Below, in pieces: positions 21,947 to 33,259 of a stretch of 64,000 nt of DNA. Each line of letters opens with the position of its first letter. Within the stretch, counting starts at the first letter, position 1. Origin of the DNA: Mariannaea sp. PMI_226 (taxonomy: Eukaryota; Ascomycota; Sordariomycetes; Hypocreales; Nectriaceae); assembly GCA_024336345.1 (NCBI GenBank), contig JANFOG010000005.1:1984001-2048000 (forward strand), given 5' to 3'. The translations under genes and the position numbers were made by a program. The notes beneath the pieces are model-generated. The model was not told the origin of the DNA and searched no databases. It saw nothing but the letters and a program-made list of their open reading frames with translations.

Positions 21947-24900
21947 GGTTGCTGTTGGTTTGCTGGTTTTTTTTCTGATTGCAGAGGTATGGCCAACAAG
22001 ATTGGTAGGTTGAAGGACGAGACTTGGGCCGGGGGTATCACTATATATGTCGATACCCAGCCCACATGTGTTTTATAGCTATCCCCTTCCAGTAGCGACC
22101 CCCAAGCCGGGCCAATTCGTATGATACCTACATTGAATTTCTGCGGAGTAGTTCATTGCCCTTCCCCACCAAGCCCACGCGGCTCTAAGGCTCTCAGGTT
22201 CTCAACGTGTCACTCTCAGCGAATAGTTTCCTAGGAGACTGTTAGCCTCCACTCGGCGAGAGGAAATGGGAATAGTTCACGGCTCAGAGTGGTGCCCGCG
22301 GTGCACCGGGTTGACAGTTGCAGAGACCCGAACGAGTGTGTTAAAGCCTATCTCCATGATGTTGGCTATGGGGGTGAGGGGTAAATTCCCCCAAACATAA
22401 CCGCATTTGTAAGCCCATCCTTGACTATTACCCGAAAATGGGCGAACATTCTTGTGAAGCGACGTCATTGTGGGATATGGCTATCTGTTCCTGGCGGCTA
22501 TTCTTGTCCTCACCGTTGTTTCTTGATCCACTGGTGCAGGCATTGAAAGTGAGGGGATCTCGTTAGTGGAACGACTAAATCATTGCGAATTTTCAATGTG
22601 AGGGGCAGTGGCGATGGGTACGTAGCATATTATCTGCTACCCTAGAGCCTACTCTTGTTGCGATTTCTGGTGCATCGATATGACAAGTTGCAGTATTCAA
22701 ACGTTTTTTCTGTTTGTATATTCGACCTTATGGAATTTTTTTTAAGGGGTAGGCGTGTCATGTCCCGTACTCTTGCATTGTGACTGTTGCTTTCGTTCAA
22801 TGTGCGATGCTACTACTGATAGGTAGTTTGCAAGGTATCTATAGGACGTCATGATCTGACCAAGAAGGTGACGATACTCTACCATGCATTAGTAGCTCCT
22901 CGGCCTATATCTTCCCGACTATATGCCGTGGGTATGCCAGTGCCAGTGCCATGTCGATAATATGGATATTAGAGCGCTTCACTGTCAGGAGGCAATGCGA
23001 AGCAGAACATCTTGACTAGAGAAAAAGTTCCTTTATTGCCACATCCAAGACATAACCAGAACACTACCTGGGCCAACTACCCTGAACAACTCACTGAGGT
23101 GAGTGGCGATGTTATATCGCTTGACGGAGTCCCAGCCCGGCACGTCCTCTTGCCCCAACAGGGATTACACGTGGGTTCGCCCTCAGGACGTTAATGAATA
23201 CATACATACATACATATATGCGATGTTGTATCACTGGGAAGCGGTGGTACTAAGTAGGAAATTCTATGTATGACCAGAGCAGCAAATATGCACATCCTGC
23301 GCTGTATTTTGAGATGGGAACAGACACAGACGAAGTGCTGGAAGTTATCCCTCTGTAGCCAAGTTAAAGACCTGGCATAAAAGGGTACTAGTTATTAATG
23401 AACCACGACCGCTAGCCCCAACAATACCATTGGGTAAAAAGCATGGCTGGGATCCAGTTGATGTTTAGACGAGCTTTACAGCTTATGCAATGGCAATGGC
23501 ACCTAAAAAGGGGTGACAAGGAACTATGATTGATGAGAGAAGGGAACGCCTATCTCCCAAATGCTGCGTACTACTCTCAATTTCCTGTTGATTCTTTACC
23601 CATACTGCTAAGCTTTCCAATATGGAGGATATTAAGGTTGAGAGAGGTGTTGCTTGATTGGCTCCCCTTGCGCTTATTACGCAGGCTTCATGAGACGCCG
23701 GATTAGCGCAAGCACCGAAGTTGAAATGGAGACCAAATCTCCGAACTTGTTGAGTAACCAACTTGGGGTTCCATTTTAATTGGACGTATTATTACCAGAA
23801 CGAAAATTAACACTGCTACGTACCACGTAGTAATTATGTCGTACTGTACAGAGTATGTAGCGACGGGCTGTACGCACAGAAGACCGTTTCGACGAGAAGG
23901 AAAATGAGATAATTACGGTTGCCCGGATGCTTGGTTGTAAATAAACCGCATCGGCGTCAAGGCAAAGAGATCCGACAGCCGAAGTTGAGAATCGACTGCA
24001 CCGTTCATTGAACTATGCAATAGCTGTAGCCTACAAAGTCATCGCCTCCGTCATTGTCTCGCTCTAAATTTATTGAACTGAGATGTGTTCAAGTGGCGAA
24101 GGGAGAGCTCGCAAATGAATCAAATCTTGAAGGTGGCCGTGGCAACTGGTCCGTATACAAATAACGCATAATTCGGCACATGGGAGGATTGTCGGTCGCC
24201 CTGGCGTCGGCTAGGGCTTGTGAGGACAGAGCAAGACAGTGTTGATTGATCGACGGTTGCTCTGAGCTGGATCAGGGGAAGCGGAATGGCTCACTGTTGC
24301 GTACGCCGCTGCTCTCTGGTTAGGACCAAAGAAAAAGGGAGGACACGCCGAAAGTAGGAGGTGGATACCGCTGTATTGGCAGCAATGCATCAAAGCTCTG
24401 TTTAGTGGACACGACCTGAGGGCCTCATCAGGACTCACCGGTCAGTGTACGGAGGAGGAAAGTCCCGGGGTTTCACAGCAAGAGGGCCAGTCCCCCTTGG
24501 GAGAGGTTGTCTGTTCCTTGCACAGGTGCGGCTGGACCGGGGTACGCGCATCCTTGCCGAGAGGAGCGCCGCAGATGGCAGATGACAGATCAGGCGATGT
24601 GAAATCGAGACATGATTTGCTGTGAAGCTTGGAAAAGCGGTCGAGACTGTGATATCTGACATTGGTTTCTACCACAGTATACGACATTGTGTCAGTGTGA
24701 TGACACCGCGAAGCACACCATACATAGGTACTCGCTGCCATTGGAGAGTATCAATATCCAGGTATTTCATGTGCTACGTAACCAGACGAAGGAGGCTGAT
24801 GACGTTGAACGGATGGAATGAGACAACGGGCGCTAGCAACGTCCTGATTCCCTGGCACGACTTTGTAACATGGTAGCGCTTGTCGTCGCTGCTCGCTTCA

Positions 24901-26700
24901 ACTGAGCCGCTCGAATGCATCACGAGTGGCCACTGCAGTTGGTTGACGGCTGCGCCAAGGCAAGCGTGCATGCACGTGTAGCCGTGTATTGACCCAGCTC
25001 AGTTGACATGGGCTTCGCTGGACCTGCGGACACGGCGGCTATGGTAGGAAACGGACCTGTACGGAGTATGCATCAGGTTTATTCTACAATTACTGGATAA
25101 TTGGAAAGCTGTTATCGAGTGCGGGAATAGCTGGGTCTAGAATAATCATAGCAAATACGAAATCAGTGTCCGGTCGCCTTATTTTTATTATTATTATTTT
25201 TTGCAGGCTAATTATCCTCGACGCATGCTGCAGCCCAACCCGCGAGGTGCTGACGATCCATCTTATTGTGTGAAAAGACCGACGAGAGCTGGCTGGAACT
25301 GGAACATGTTTCTGTAGCCAAGACTTCCAGGGCATATCCCTCCTTCCCAGAAGAAGTTTCCATCACCGAGCATCATCTCTCAAACAGCATCTTCATGGCA
25401 GGTTACTCAAGACTTGGACTTGACCCAAAGGATCGCGCTTCTAGGTTCTGGCTCGACGAACAAGGTAGCGGAGCTTACTTGCTTGAGGTACTAGGCCTGA
25501 GGGACTACTACCTTTAGACCGAGAAGAGTACCTGAGCGAAGGCACCTCATGCATTGCCGTGCAACGGAGGTATCCTGGTGCCAGCTATCGGCGCTGGCTC
25601 CATACGAACGACCGCCTGTAAAATGGTCGGCACCAAATCGAGGGGGGAGCTACCAGGTACGCAAAGTACCTACTGTGCAAGAAAAAAAAAACGAGATGGA
25701 CACCTAAATTAGCGGGTTGCATAGGTATCTCATCTCATCCCATCCTCCGTCCATTCATCCAGGCATCGCGGCCTCCAAGTGGTCCGTGACCTCCAGCGCA
25801 TCTCGGCTCGGCCTGCCCATCCATGCGCATTTCTCTCAGAGGGCTCACGGCAATACGCCAGGATGAGAGATTAATAAGAGGGATAAACGCAGTGTGTACC
25901 AATAAGTGGATGATGTATTTCCTCGAGCAGAATACCGTCAGTTATAGGCAGCTTCCTACTGCAATAACTTCTTCCAGTATGATTGCTCTAGCGACCTCTT
26001 ACTGAACGTAGTAATTGGGCCACGGGTGCTTTCTCTCTAATTACTGTATAATTAAGCCTATTGACTCGCGCTCTGGCTCCGTCGTATATTAGGTTGTCGA
26101 CCTCCCCATCTTGGAATAACACCCTGCCGCAGGTACCACGGCTCCAAAGCATCCGCCTTTTCTTGGCGTTGCTGTGGAGTCGTAGTCGTTGGAATACTGT
26201 GCATACTGTGCAACCCAGCCTGTTTTGTCTGTTGAGTGAGGTCAGAACCTCTGTCAAAAAACGATTAGGAGTACAGTGCAAAGAACGCAAAACTGAGTGT
26301 GCGCCAGTTGGGCGATGGGTGGCTCATGGAGCCCCCAGCCTTCTGCAACAGGAGGTACAAGGGCATAGGTACCCACTAGCTCGCTGCAATGGACAAGGAC
26401 TGGGACCGTCTTTTCGCTGAGCCTGTTGGTTGTTTTAGAGGATGCCGGTTACCTAAGGGCTGGCCTCAGCGCTTGAGGACGTCCCCCTCCACTGAGTTTC
26501 TGGAGTCGCCGCTCATCTGTTGCCCGTGAACCCAGTGCCTCGGGCTGCGTCTCATCCCTGCCAATGAACTGGACCTGGATTGGACCTGGGCTGGACTGGT
26601 GGACTGGAGCGTCCGTGGGCTGGACACACCCCGTGCTTAGGTCCACGGGTACCTTCGCTAAGAATGGGTCTTCTTGACCCTGTGCCTTTGTACTTAGGTG
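21947..26700. other. gene-poor region of about 4.75 kb
   Basis: No gene is supported on either strand; all open frames are under about 100 codons and show no motif. It contains a CATA microsatellite near 23202-23215, a GTACAGAGTA motif near 23848, a TGTACGGAGTATG motif at 25058-25070 and a T/A-rich patch at 25180-25202. The sequence is not AT-skewed, so it is not an obvious RIP-degraded transposon. The first few hundred bases after 21946 should be the AKR promoter. Confidence 0.55.
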
Positions 26701-27629
26701 GTTAGGTACTAGCGGATGCTCCCCCCGACTCGCCTTTCGCCTGGGCTACGAATAATTCGTCGGGTGCTTTCTTTCTCTTCCCCTTTCCCATCCCATCTTC
26801 TCCATCCACCATTTACCTGCCCTCACGTCGACCGTCCTGCGAAGGCTCTCCTTCGAAGTCGTCCAGACTTGACTCGAATAATCGAATCGATCTACCTGCT
26901 GTCCGCTCTGTGGGTGAGTACACGACAAAAACAATAATTGCCCCTGTTTCCCTCATCACCATCATCATCCAATTCCCTGTTGTTGGACGTTGGCTTGGTA
27001 GCTTCACTGGGCCGGGCTGGGAGAGTGTCGAGATCCAACTCAAGCAGTCAGATTGCTACTGCCAGTTTGCACTCGCCTTGCTATTATTGGAATCAGACTG
27101 TGCCTCAACGTTGCCCTTCTTCGGCGCCCTGCTTCTTCTGCCCGCGTCGAGTTGTCCGTCATAAACTGCAGCCTATAAGGGGGTTACCTATTGAGCCAAC
27201 GACTGCGGTCGGCCCTGTGCATCAGCTTCCTGCGTCTGCAGCTGTGCTTGCAACACAAGTCGGCTTTTTTGCCGCGCCCCAAAAATCCCAGTCCTAATCC
27301 CACCCAACGGCGTTCTGTCCAGCCTGACGAAGCCTTGGCACACCCGCCTCGTCACCCTCTTTTCCAATCCAGTTGAACGCCACGCCACTCGTCCTTGTTT
27401 TCCCATCTTCTCGCTCTCTCAATTATCCATCCATCGCACCATTGCAGAATCTTATCTAGACTTTTCATCAACGCTGACCGCTCTTTTTCGACTTTGTTTA
27501 CAGGTATCGATTTTCTCCATTCGAGCCTCTAGTTCCCCCGTCTTACACACCTTGAACTTCCCCGACCCGTCCCGTCGTATTGCCCACGCGTTTCCGAAGC
27601 TGGTCCTCCCGTGACCGCCCAACGCCGCC
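26701..27629 (+). promoter_or_regulatory. pyrimidine-rich promoter and long 5' leader of the casein kinase I gene
   Basis: The stretch is C/T-rich with many CCATC, TTTC and TCTCT tracts, typical of highly expressed fungal genes. A strong donor GTGAGT at 26914-26919 and an acceptor TTTACAG ending at 27503 suggest one or more introns in the 5' UTR, but the exact exon structure cannot be settled by eye. Confidence 0.45.
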
Positions 27630-29105
27630 ATGGCTTCCAGCTCGTCCAACGTCGTCGGCGTCCACTACCGGGTTGGCAAGAAGATTGGAGAGGGCTCCTT
27701 TGGTGTCATTTTCGAAGGCACCAACCTTTTGAACAATCAACAGGTGGCCATCAAGTTTGTATGTGACCTCAATTCGCTAGCTGTCCCGTCTGGGTCCGCT
27801 TCACGTGCCTAACCGTAGACAGGAACCTCGAAAGAGTGATGCTCCTCAACTCCGAGATGAGTACCGAACGTACAAGATTCTCGTCGGCTGCCGTAAGATT
27901 CCACAGTCAATTTTCGATGTTTGCGTCGCTAACAATACGCTCTAGCCGGCATCCCCAATGTTTACTACTTTGGCCAAGAAGGCCTCCACAACATTCTGGT
28001 CATTGACCTCCTCGGCCCCTCGCTTGAGGATCTCTTCGACCATTGTGGAAGGAGATTCTCAATCAAGACTGTCGTGATGGTCGCCAAGCAGATGCTCTCA
28101 AGAGTGCAGACTATTCACGAGAAGAACCTCATTTACCGTGATATCAAGCCTGACAATTTTCTCATCGGTCGCCCCGGTACCAAGGCTTCCAGCGTCATTC
28201 ATGTCGTCGATTTCGGAATGGCCAAGCAGTACCGCGACCCCAAGACGAAGCAGCACATTCCTTACCGCGAGCGAAAATCTCTCTCCGGAACTGCCCGCTA
28301 CATGAGTATCAACACGCATTTGGGCCGTGAGCAGTCCCGACGTGATGATCTCGAGGCTCTTGGTCACGTTTTTCTTTATTTTCTCCGGGGTGGCCTCCCC
28401 TGGCAGGGTCTGAAGGCTGCTACCAACAAGCAGAAGTACGAGAAGATCGGCGAAAAGAAGCAGACTACCGCCATCAAGGATCTCTGCGAAGGCTTCCCTG
28501 AAGAGTTCTCGAAGTATCTTACCTACGTTCGAAACCTTGGTTTCGAGGATACCCCCGACTACGATTATCTCCGCGAGCTCTTCACCCAGGCTCTCAAGAA
28601 CACCGGCGATGTTGAGGATGGCGAGTACGACTGGATGAAGATCACCAAGGATTCGGGAAAGGGATGGGACTCCATGAAGAATCACAATGCATATCTTCAC
28701 AACCCAAACGTGCGACCGGGCCCCTCCCAGATGGAGCTGCACAGCGGCCATCGCCAGGGGAATACCACCTCTCACCAACAAGCACAAAACCTCACTGTCG
28801 GCCGTTTAAACGCCGCACAACCCCCTCCTCCGTCTCCGATCAAGCAGATGGGCAAGCAGAGAGATCGACCAAGCGCCCCAGGCGGCTTGTCGGCCCAGAG
28901 GGGGAACGGAGCTGGGGGTCTCCGCGATATGGCAACCCCGACTGGCTCGACCCAAGCCCAGTTCCAGAACAGCGCCCAAAACCTACCCCAACCGACGACC
29001 TCGCAGCCGGGACCAGTGACCCAACCAGCTCAGCCAAACGGCCGACCGGCTGATGCCCAGCCTAGTGGTTTCCAGAAGCTCATGAAGACGCTCTGCTGCG
29101 GCTAG
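27630..29105 (+). CDS. yck2: membrane-anchored casein kinase I (Yck1/Yck2 class)
   Basis: Three exons: 27630-27758, 27823-27892 and 27946-29105, introns 64 and 53 nt; 452 aa. This is a Ser/Thr kinase of the CK1 family. Visible motifs: glycine loop [15 protein letters not shown] lysine, catalytic [11 protein letters not shown], and the CK1 signature [15 protein letters not shown] in place of APE. The kinase domain covers about residues 10-295, followed by a Gln/Pro/Ser-rich tail ending MKTLCCG. The terminal Cys-Cys is the palmitoylation site that anchors Yck1/2 to the plasma membrane and separates this class from nuclear Hrr25. Family roles include nutrient sensing, endocytosis, septin organisation and growth. 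The gene is preceded by a long pyrimidine-rich leader. Confidence 0.93.
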
Positions 29106-30155
29106 TTGCTTCCTGTCGGCTGTCAGGACTGTTTGTGTATCTATTGCTGTGGAATATTTCCACTCGAGTTGGACGTAGATGGCAGCCCGAAGCCACGCAC
29201 GATTCCACAGAGCCTTATTACACCTCAAGTGGTATAGAACTTCATCATTTGAACGGGATCACCTGTGTTGCATTCTTCAATCGAGAGCAACTTTGTTGGG
29301 TAACTGAGAGCTTTGGTACCCGGGACGACGAGAGGAAAATTTCTAATAATACCGCGACCTTGGGGGCACTGATCAGCTGGAATCAACTACATCTACGTGC
29401 GATAACAACCCCTGGAACTGAAGGGTCACTCACCAATATCCATTTACGGCCTTCTCAAATGAAAGCAACACTCCTTGTGGACACGTCTCGGAGTCAGGAC
29501 GGGTTTCCTTTTCTTTATTATGTCTGGCATTACATTATGAAACCATACTAAAAACCAGTTTAATCTTCACGCGCCGTGCAGCGTGGGAAGAGGGAGCAGG
29601 GCTGCATTGGGTTTGGTTCGGTATCATTTCTTCTCCTCCTTTTCATGACACTGTTTATAATACTTCTCTTTGATCGTTGGTTGGACGATGTCTCCCGAAG
29701 CCTAGCGGGCAGTGAGCATGAGGGCGAAGCGAATTTCGCGTGTTTCTTTGCGTTGGAGTGTAGCATCAATGAATAGTTGGCTGTGGGGAAGATAAAGTCG
29801 GGGAAGAGAAGTTTGGTGATTTGTTCGCGAGATGAGATAGAGCACTATAGGGAGTTATTTGTAGGGTAAAGCTTGTAATGGGAAACAAAAGGCATTGCCA
29901 ATAATATTATTGCCCGTAATAGTTTTTTTTTCCAATGACCACAACAAGACGCAATTTTTCATGACATTGTTCTAGCATTACACGCTTCTCGCTCAGGAGG
30001 CGTCATCTCCGAGGGAGTCTTACACTATCTGTCGCCCTCTGTCCATTTAGCTGGCTTACTCCATCAACACCAAATCAAACATGACAAGAATGCTCAACAT
30101 TTTAAGCCAAGGCACCAAAACCCTATCCCATATTCGCAATTGTTTTGTTTTGTCA
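29106..30155. other. convergent 3' region of casein kinase I and p24 genes
   Basis: About 1 kb between convergent stop codons, so both 3' UTRs fall here. No further gene is supported; frames at 29135-29551 and 29576-29776 lack motifs. Confidence 0.5.
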
Positions 30156-30989
30156 TTAGGTCAGCTTCTGCTTAATGAAGAAAGATCGAAGGTGTGAGAG
30201 CTGCCAAGTGCAGGTGACGCCCAGGACGACGAGCTGGATAATAATCCAGCGGATAACACGGGCGTTAGTAGCCTCGGACTGATCTCTGAACTCAGCCTCT
30301 CGCTCCTGGGGGTGAATGAAGGTTAGTCTTTGATCGTATGTCTTGCACTGTTATGTTTCTGTTTTGTGGTGTACTTACTCGCTGGAAGACCTGCTCTCGT
30401 CGGATGTCGTTCAATCGAGCATTGAGATCCTTGACACGGGCGGTAATATCCTGAATCTTTGTCTTGTCGCTGCTTTCAATTTCGTTGGTCTCTCCAATAA
30501 CCAGGTCAAGCGTCAACTTGATACCGCCGTTGTGGTTCTTGGATGAGAGCCAGCTAGGGTTGCCAGAAGACGACGAGGGAGTGAAGCAGATCTTGTGGTC
30601 GCCAGAATCGGCAGCGGAGAAAGTGAAGCGACCGGAGGAGGAGCCACGTTGAGAAACGACTCGGTGATCGTTGTCGAAGATTTCCTGAGAGGAATAATAT
30701 TAGTCCAGTCTACTTTGAATAAAGAATAAAAATTGTAGAGAGTTTGACAGGGCTTAAATGGTGAACTAGAGAAAAGGGAACATACATCGACGGAGATGTA
30801 GATGCTGATACCGTCGTGCTTGGCCCAGGCTTGAACTCGCTCGTCGTATTCCTCGGCGTTGTAGTGTCCCACCACAAGAGTATCCTTGGGCAGCTCCTCA
30901 AAGAAGCACTTGGGAGATGTGCCATCAATGTAGAAGTAAAGCGCATTCGCGACGGCGCTGAGCGACAGGAGGGGGAGTAGAGCTCTCAT
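30156..30989 (-). CDS. erp1: p24 family cargo receptor, alpha type (emp24/gp25L, Erp1-like)
   Basis: Three exons: 30786-30989, 30379-30684 and 30156-30305, introns 101 and 73 nt; 219 aa. p24 proteins cycle between ER and Golgi in COPII and COPI vesicles and help sort GPI-anchored and other cargo. Order of features: signal peptide ([16 protein letters not shown]), GOLD domain beginning [18 protein letters not shown], coiled coil around [15 protein letters not shown], single membrane segment [15 protein letters not shown] and a short cytosolic tail ending FIKQKLT. The KxKxx tail fits COPI-mediated retrieval. The N-terminal [14 protein letters not shown] favours the alpha subfamily (yeast Erp1/5/6) over Erv25 or Emp24. 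The gene is divergent from SWC4 with 443 bp between start codons. Confidence 0.92.
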
Positions 30990-31432
30990 TGTGGCGGTTC
31001 CGAGGAGTGACGAGGCGAGAATGAACGACAAAGATACTGAGGGAAGTGAAATCGAATGAACGCCGGCGCAATTGAAATATTCGTCCTGGTGGCCGTTCGT
31101 CGTTGGGGGGAATTCGATAGTCGTGTGTGAGGGCGTCAGGCCAAGCTCTTGGCTTCAGCGTTGAAGCTGCCACGTTCGAAGATCAGCCATGTCAGGGGGT
31201 GGTGGAGTCACGTGGCGATAAGCTTTCCCCCAATCCATTGCCATCGCGTTCAGCGCTCGATGACCTCAAATTTTCGCGTTGATGAAGGCAAATAGGCTGA
31301 GACGGACACCACACATCAATTCGCATCCCGTAACGATATAGCGCCCTGCGATATTACGTCTCCCATACCAATTTGATGGTTTCTGGGATGAATCCGATCG
31401 CCTAACTTTCTCCTGGACAGCGACCCGCCATC
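30990..31432. promoter_or_regulatory. divergent promoter region between p24 and SWC4
   Basis: 443 bp separate the two ATGs. Both leaders and both core promoters must lie here, so they may share regulatory sites. No obvious TATA box is seen. Confidence 0.55.
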
Positions 31433-33259
31433 ATGACATCCGCAGACGTCCGCGACGTTCTCAACCTCCCTGACGGAGCCTCTGGACCCCGGCCAGCAAA
31501 GAAACAGAAAATTTCTGCTCCCCGACCGAACTTGAAAGGTCTTGCTCGTGAGGTACACAATCTTGGTGGCGACAACCCGATTGCGATCGTTCCCGAAGTC
31601 ACCCATTTCAAGAAGCGACGATTTGCGAGCCGCAAGCCGGCATCACGCTGGGAACTACGCCCATTCAAAAATTCTGCGCGAGATGACCAAACGCTGGTGA
31701 TGCGGCACTGGAGACGAAAGGATGAAAAGAAGCAAGGAGTCGAACCCCAGGAACGGACATCCGACGGGAACACGCAAGCTCAGAATGAAGAAGTGATCGA
31801 GGATTCGGCTTTTGCGAAGTACAATGTCCAGGTGACGGTACCCCAGTACAGTGACAGCCAATACCAGCAGTCTCTACAAAACAGCGACTGGACGAAGGAG
31901 GAAACGGATTATTTGCTCGGCTTGGCCAAGGGTTTTGATCTACGATGGCCCTTAATCTGGGATCGGTACGAGTGGACACCCTCAGCAACGAATGGAGAGG
32001 CCGATGCAGACGGTGACGAGAGTAAAGCTATCGTGCCGGCAGCCCGGAGCCGTTCGATGGAGGATTTGAAGGCACGGTATTATGAGGTCGCATCCAAAAT
32101 GATGGCTTTGCAGAAGCCGGCACAATACATGACACAACCAGAGTTTGCGCTACATGAACTGATGGCGCACTTCAATCCTCAACAAGAGAGGTTACGGAAA
32201 GAATTCGCTCTCAACGCTCTGACCCGGTCAAGGGAGGAAGCTCGAGAGGAAGAGTCACTGTTGCTAGAGATCAAGCGCATCTTAGCCCGAAGCGAGCGCT
32301 TCAACGATGAACGCCGAGAGCTCTACAACCGTCTTGATTACCCTCGTGCAGATACGGACATTAGTGCCTTCAAGTCATCGACTGGCCTTGGGAACCTGAT
32401 GTCAAGCTTGTTGAATGCTGACAAGTCTAAGAAGCGCAAGTCCTTGATGGCAGCTGAAGGAACAAGTCCCTCAAATCCTCCGGCACCTGCAGCACCTCCT
32501 TCTCAAGAAGCCAGCCGACGTGAAAGCACATCCGCTTCCACTGGTGGCCCCCGCGAGCCCACCACAGCCGCCCCGACACCAACACCCACAGGCAAGAAGG
32601 GCCAACAGGAGAAGCCTGAGCGGCGGAAACTCACCACCCAAGAGGAGGTACTCTACGGTGTCACTCACCACGACCGTTTGGGTTCTGGGCCTACCTTCCG
32701 GACCGAAAAGATCAACAAGCTCTTCTCACACAAGTCTAACCAGCAACAGCTGCGCATTACAAATGCTCTCAATGAACTGGATGTGCCCAATAAGCTAGCC
32801 ATGCCTACGGGCGCCACAACCCACCAGTACGAGATGCTGCTCGGTGCTGTAAACAGTCTTCTCGATGCGAAGAAGCTGTCCGACAAAATTGACGCCGAGA
32901 TCAAAGTGGAGCAGGCGAAAAAGGCGGAGCGAGAGAAGGCTCAAGCCCCTTCAGGATCCCAGTCTGGGCCAGGGGCAGATACGCAGGAGGGAGAGAATGA
33001 TGGCAAAGATCCGAAAGCTACTGAGGAGGCAAAGGCAAAGCCGAACGGAGACGAAGAGTCAACGATGGCTCAACCTAACACCACTGGCGAGGATGCCACA
33101 GAAGAAGGAGCAGCCGCGGATGCAGCTCCAAAAGAAGAAGCCAACGAGGAGGCTGATGACAACGGTCGTCCAGGCAGCAGTGGGAATCCTCATAAGCGTA
33201 GCGCGAGTGTTCTCGGCGGCGCTAGTGAAGACAAGAGTGTCAAGCGTCAGAAAAAGTAG
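31433..33259 (+). CDS. swc4: SWR1/NuA4 chromatin complex subunit Swc4 (DMAP1 homologue)
   Basis: Intronless, 608 aa. Swc4/Eaf2 is shared by the SWR1 complex, which deposits H2A.Z, and the NuA4 acetyltransferase in the nucleus. The N terminus MTSADVRDVLNLPDG and the stretch RRFASRKPASRWELRPF are family hallmarks. A SANT/DMAP1-binding segment follows at DWTKEETDYLLGLAKGFDLRW (about residues 153-175), then the conserved DMAP1 C-terminal region around residues 400-500 (EEVLYGVTHHDRLGSGPTFR). The tail is acidic and Glu/Ala-rich with a basic end (KRQKK). Length fits filamentous-fungal orthologues. The ATG lies immediately before the conserved N terminus. Confidence 0.95.
   Translation: MTSADVRDVLNLPDGASGPRPAKKQKISAPRPNLKGLAREVHNLGGDNPIAIVPEVTHFKKRRFASRKPASRWELRPFKNSARDDQTLVMRHWRRKDEKKQGVEPQERTSDGNTQAQNEEVIEDSAFAKYNVQVTVPQYSDSQYQQSLQNSDWTKEETDYLLGLAKGFDLRWPLIWDRYEWTPSATNGEADADGDESKAIVPAARSRSMEDLKARYYEVASKMMALQKPAQYMTQPEFALHELMAHFNPQQERLRKEFALNALTRSREEAREEESLLLEIKRILARSERFNDERRELYNRLDYPRADTDISAFKSSTGLGNLMSSLLNADKSKKRKSLMAAEGTSPSNPPAPAAPPSQEASRRESTSASTGGPREPTTAAPTPTPTGKKGQQEKPERRKLTTQEEVLYGVTHHDRLGSGPTFRTEKINKLFSHKSNQQQLRITNALNELDVPNKLAMPTGATTHQYEMLLGAVNSLLDAKKLSDKIDAEIKVEQAKKAEREKAQAPSGSQSGPGADTQEGENDGKDPKATEEAKAKPNGDEESTMAQPNTTGEDATEEGAAADAAPKEEANEEADDNGRPGSSGNPHKRSASVLGGASEDKSVKRQKK

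Noticed and set aside
28098..28787. 229-codon minus-strand open frame
   Set aside because: It is the antisense of the casein kinase I exon; the plus strand has all kinase motifs, so this is a shadow.
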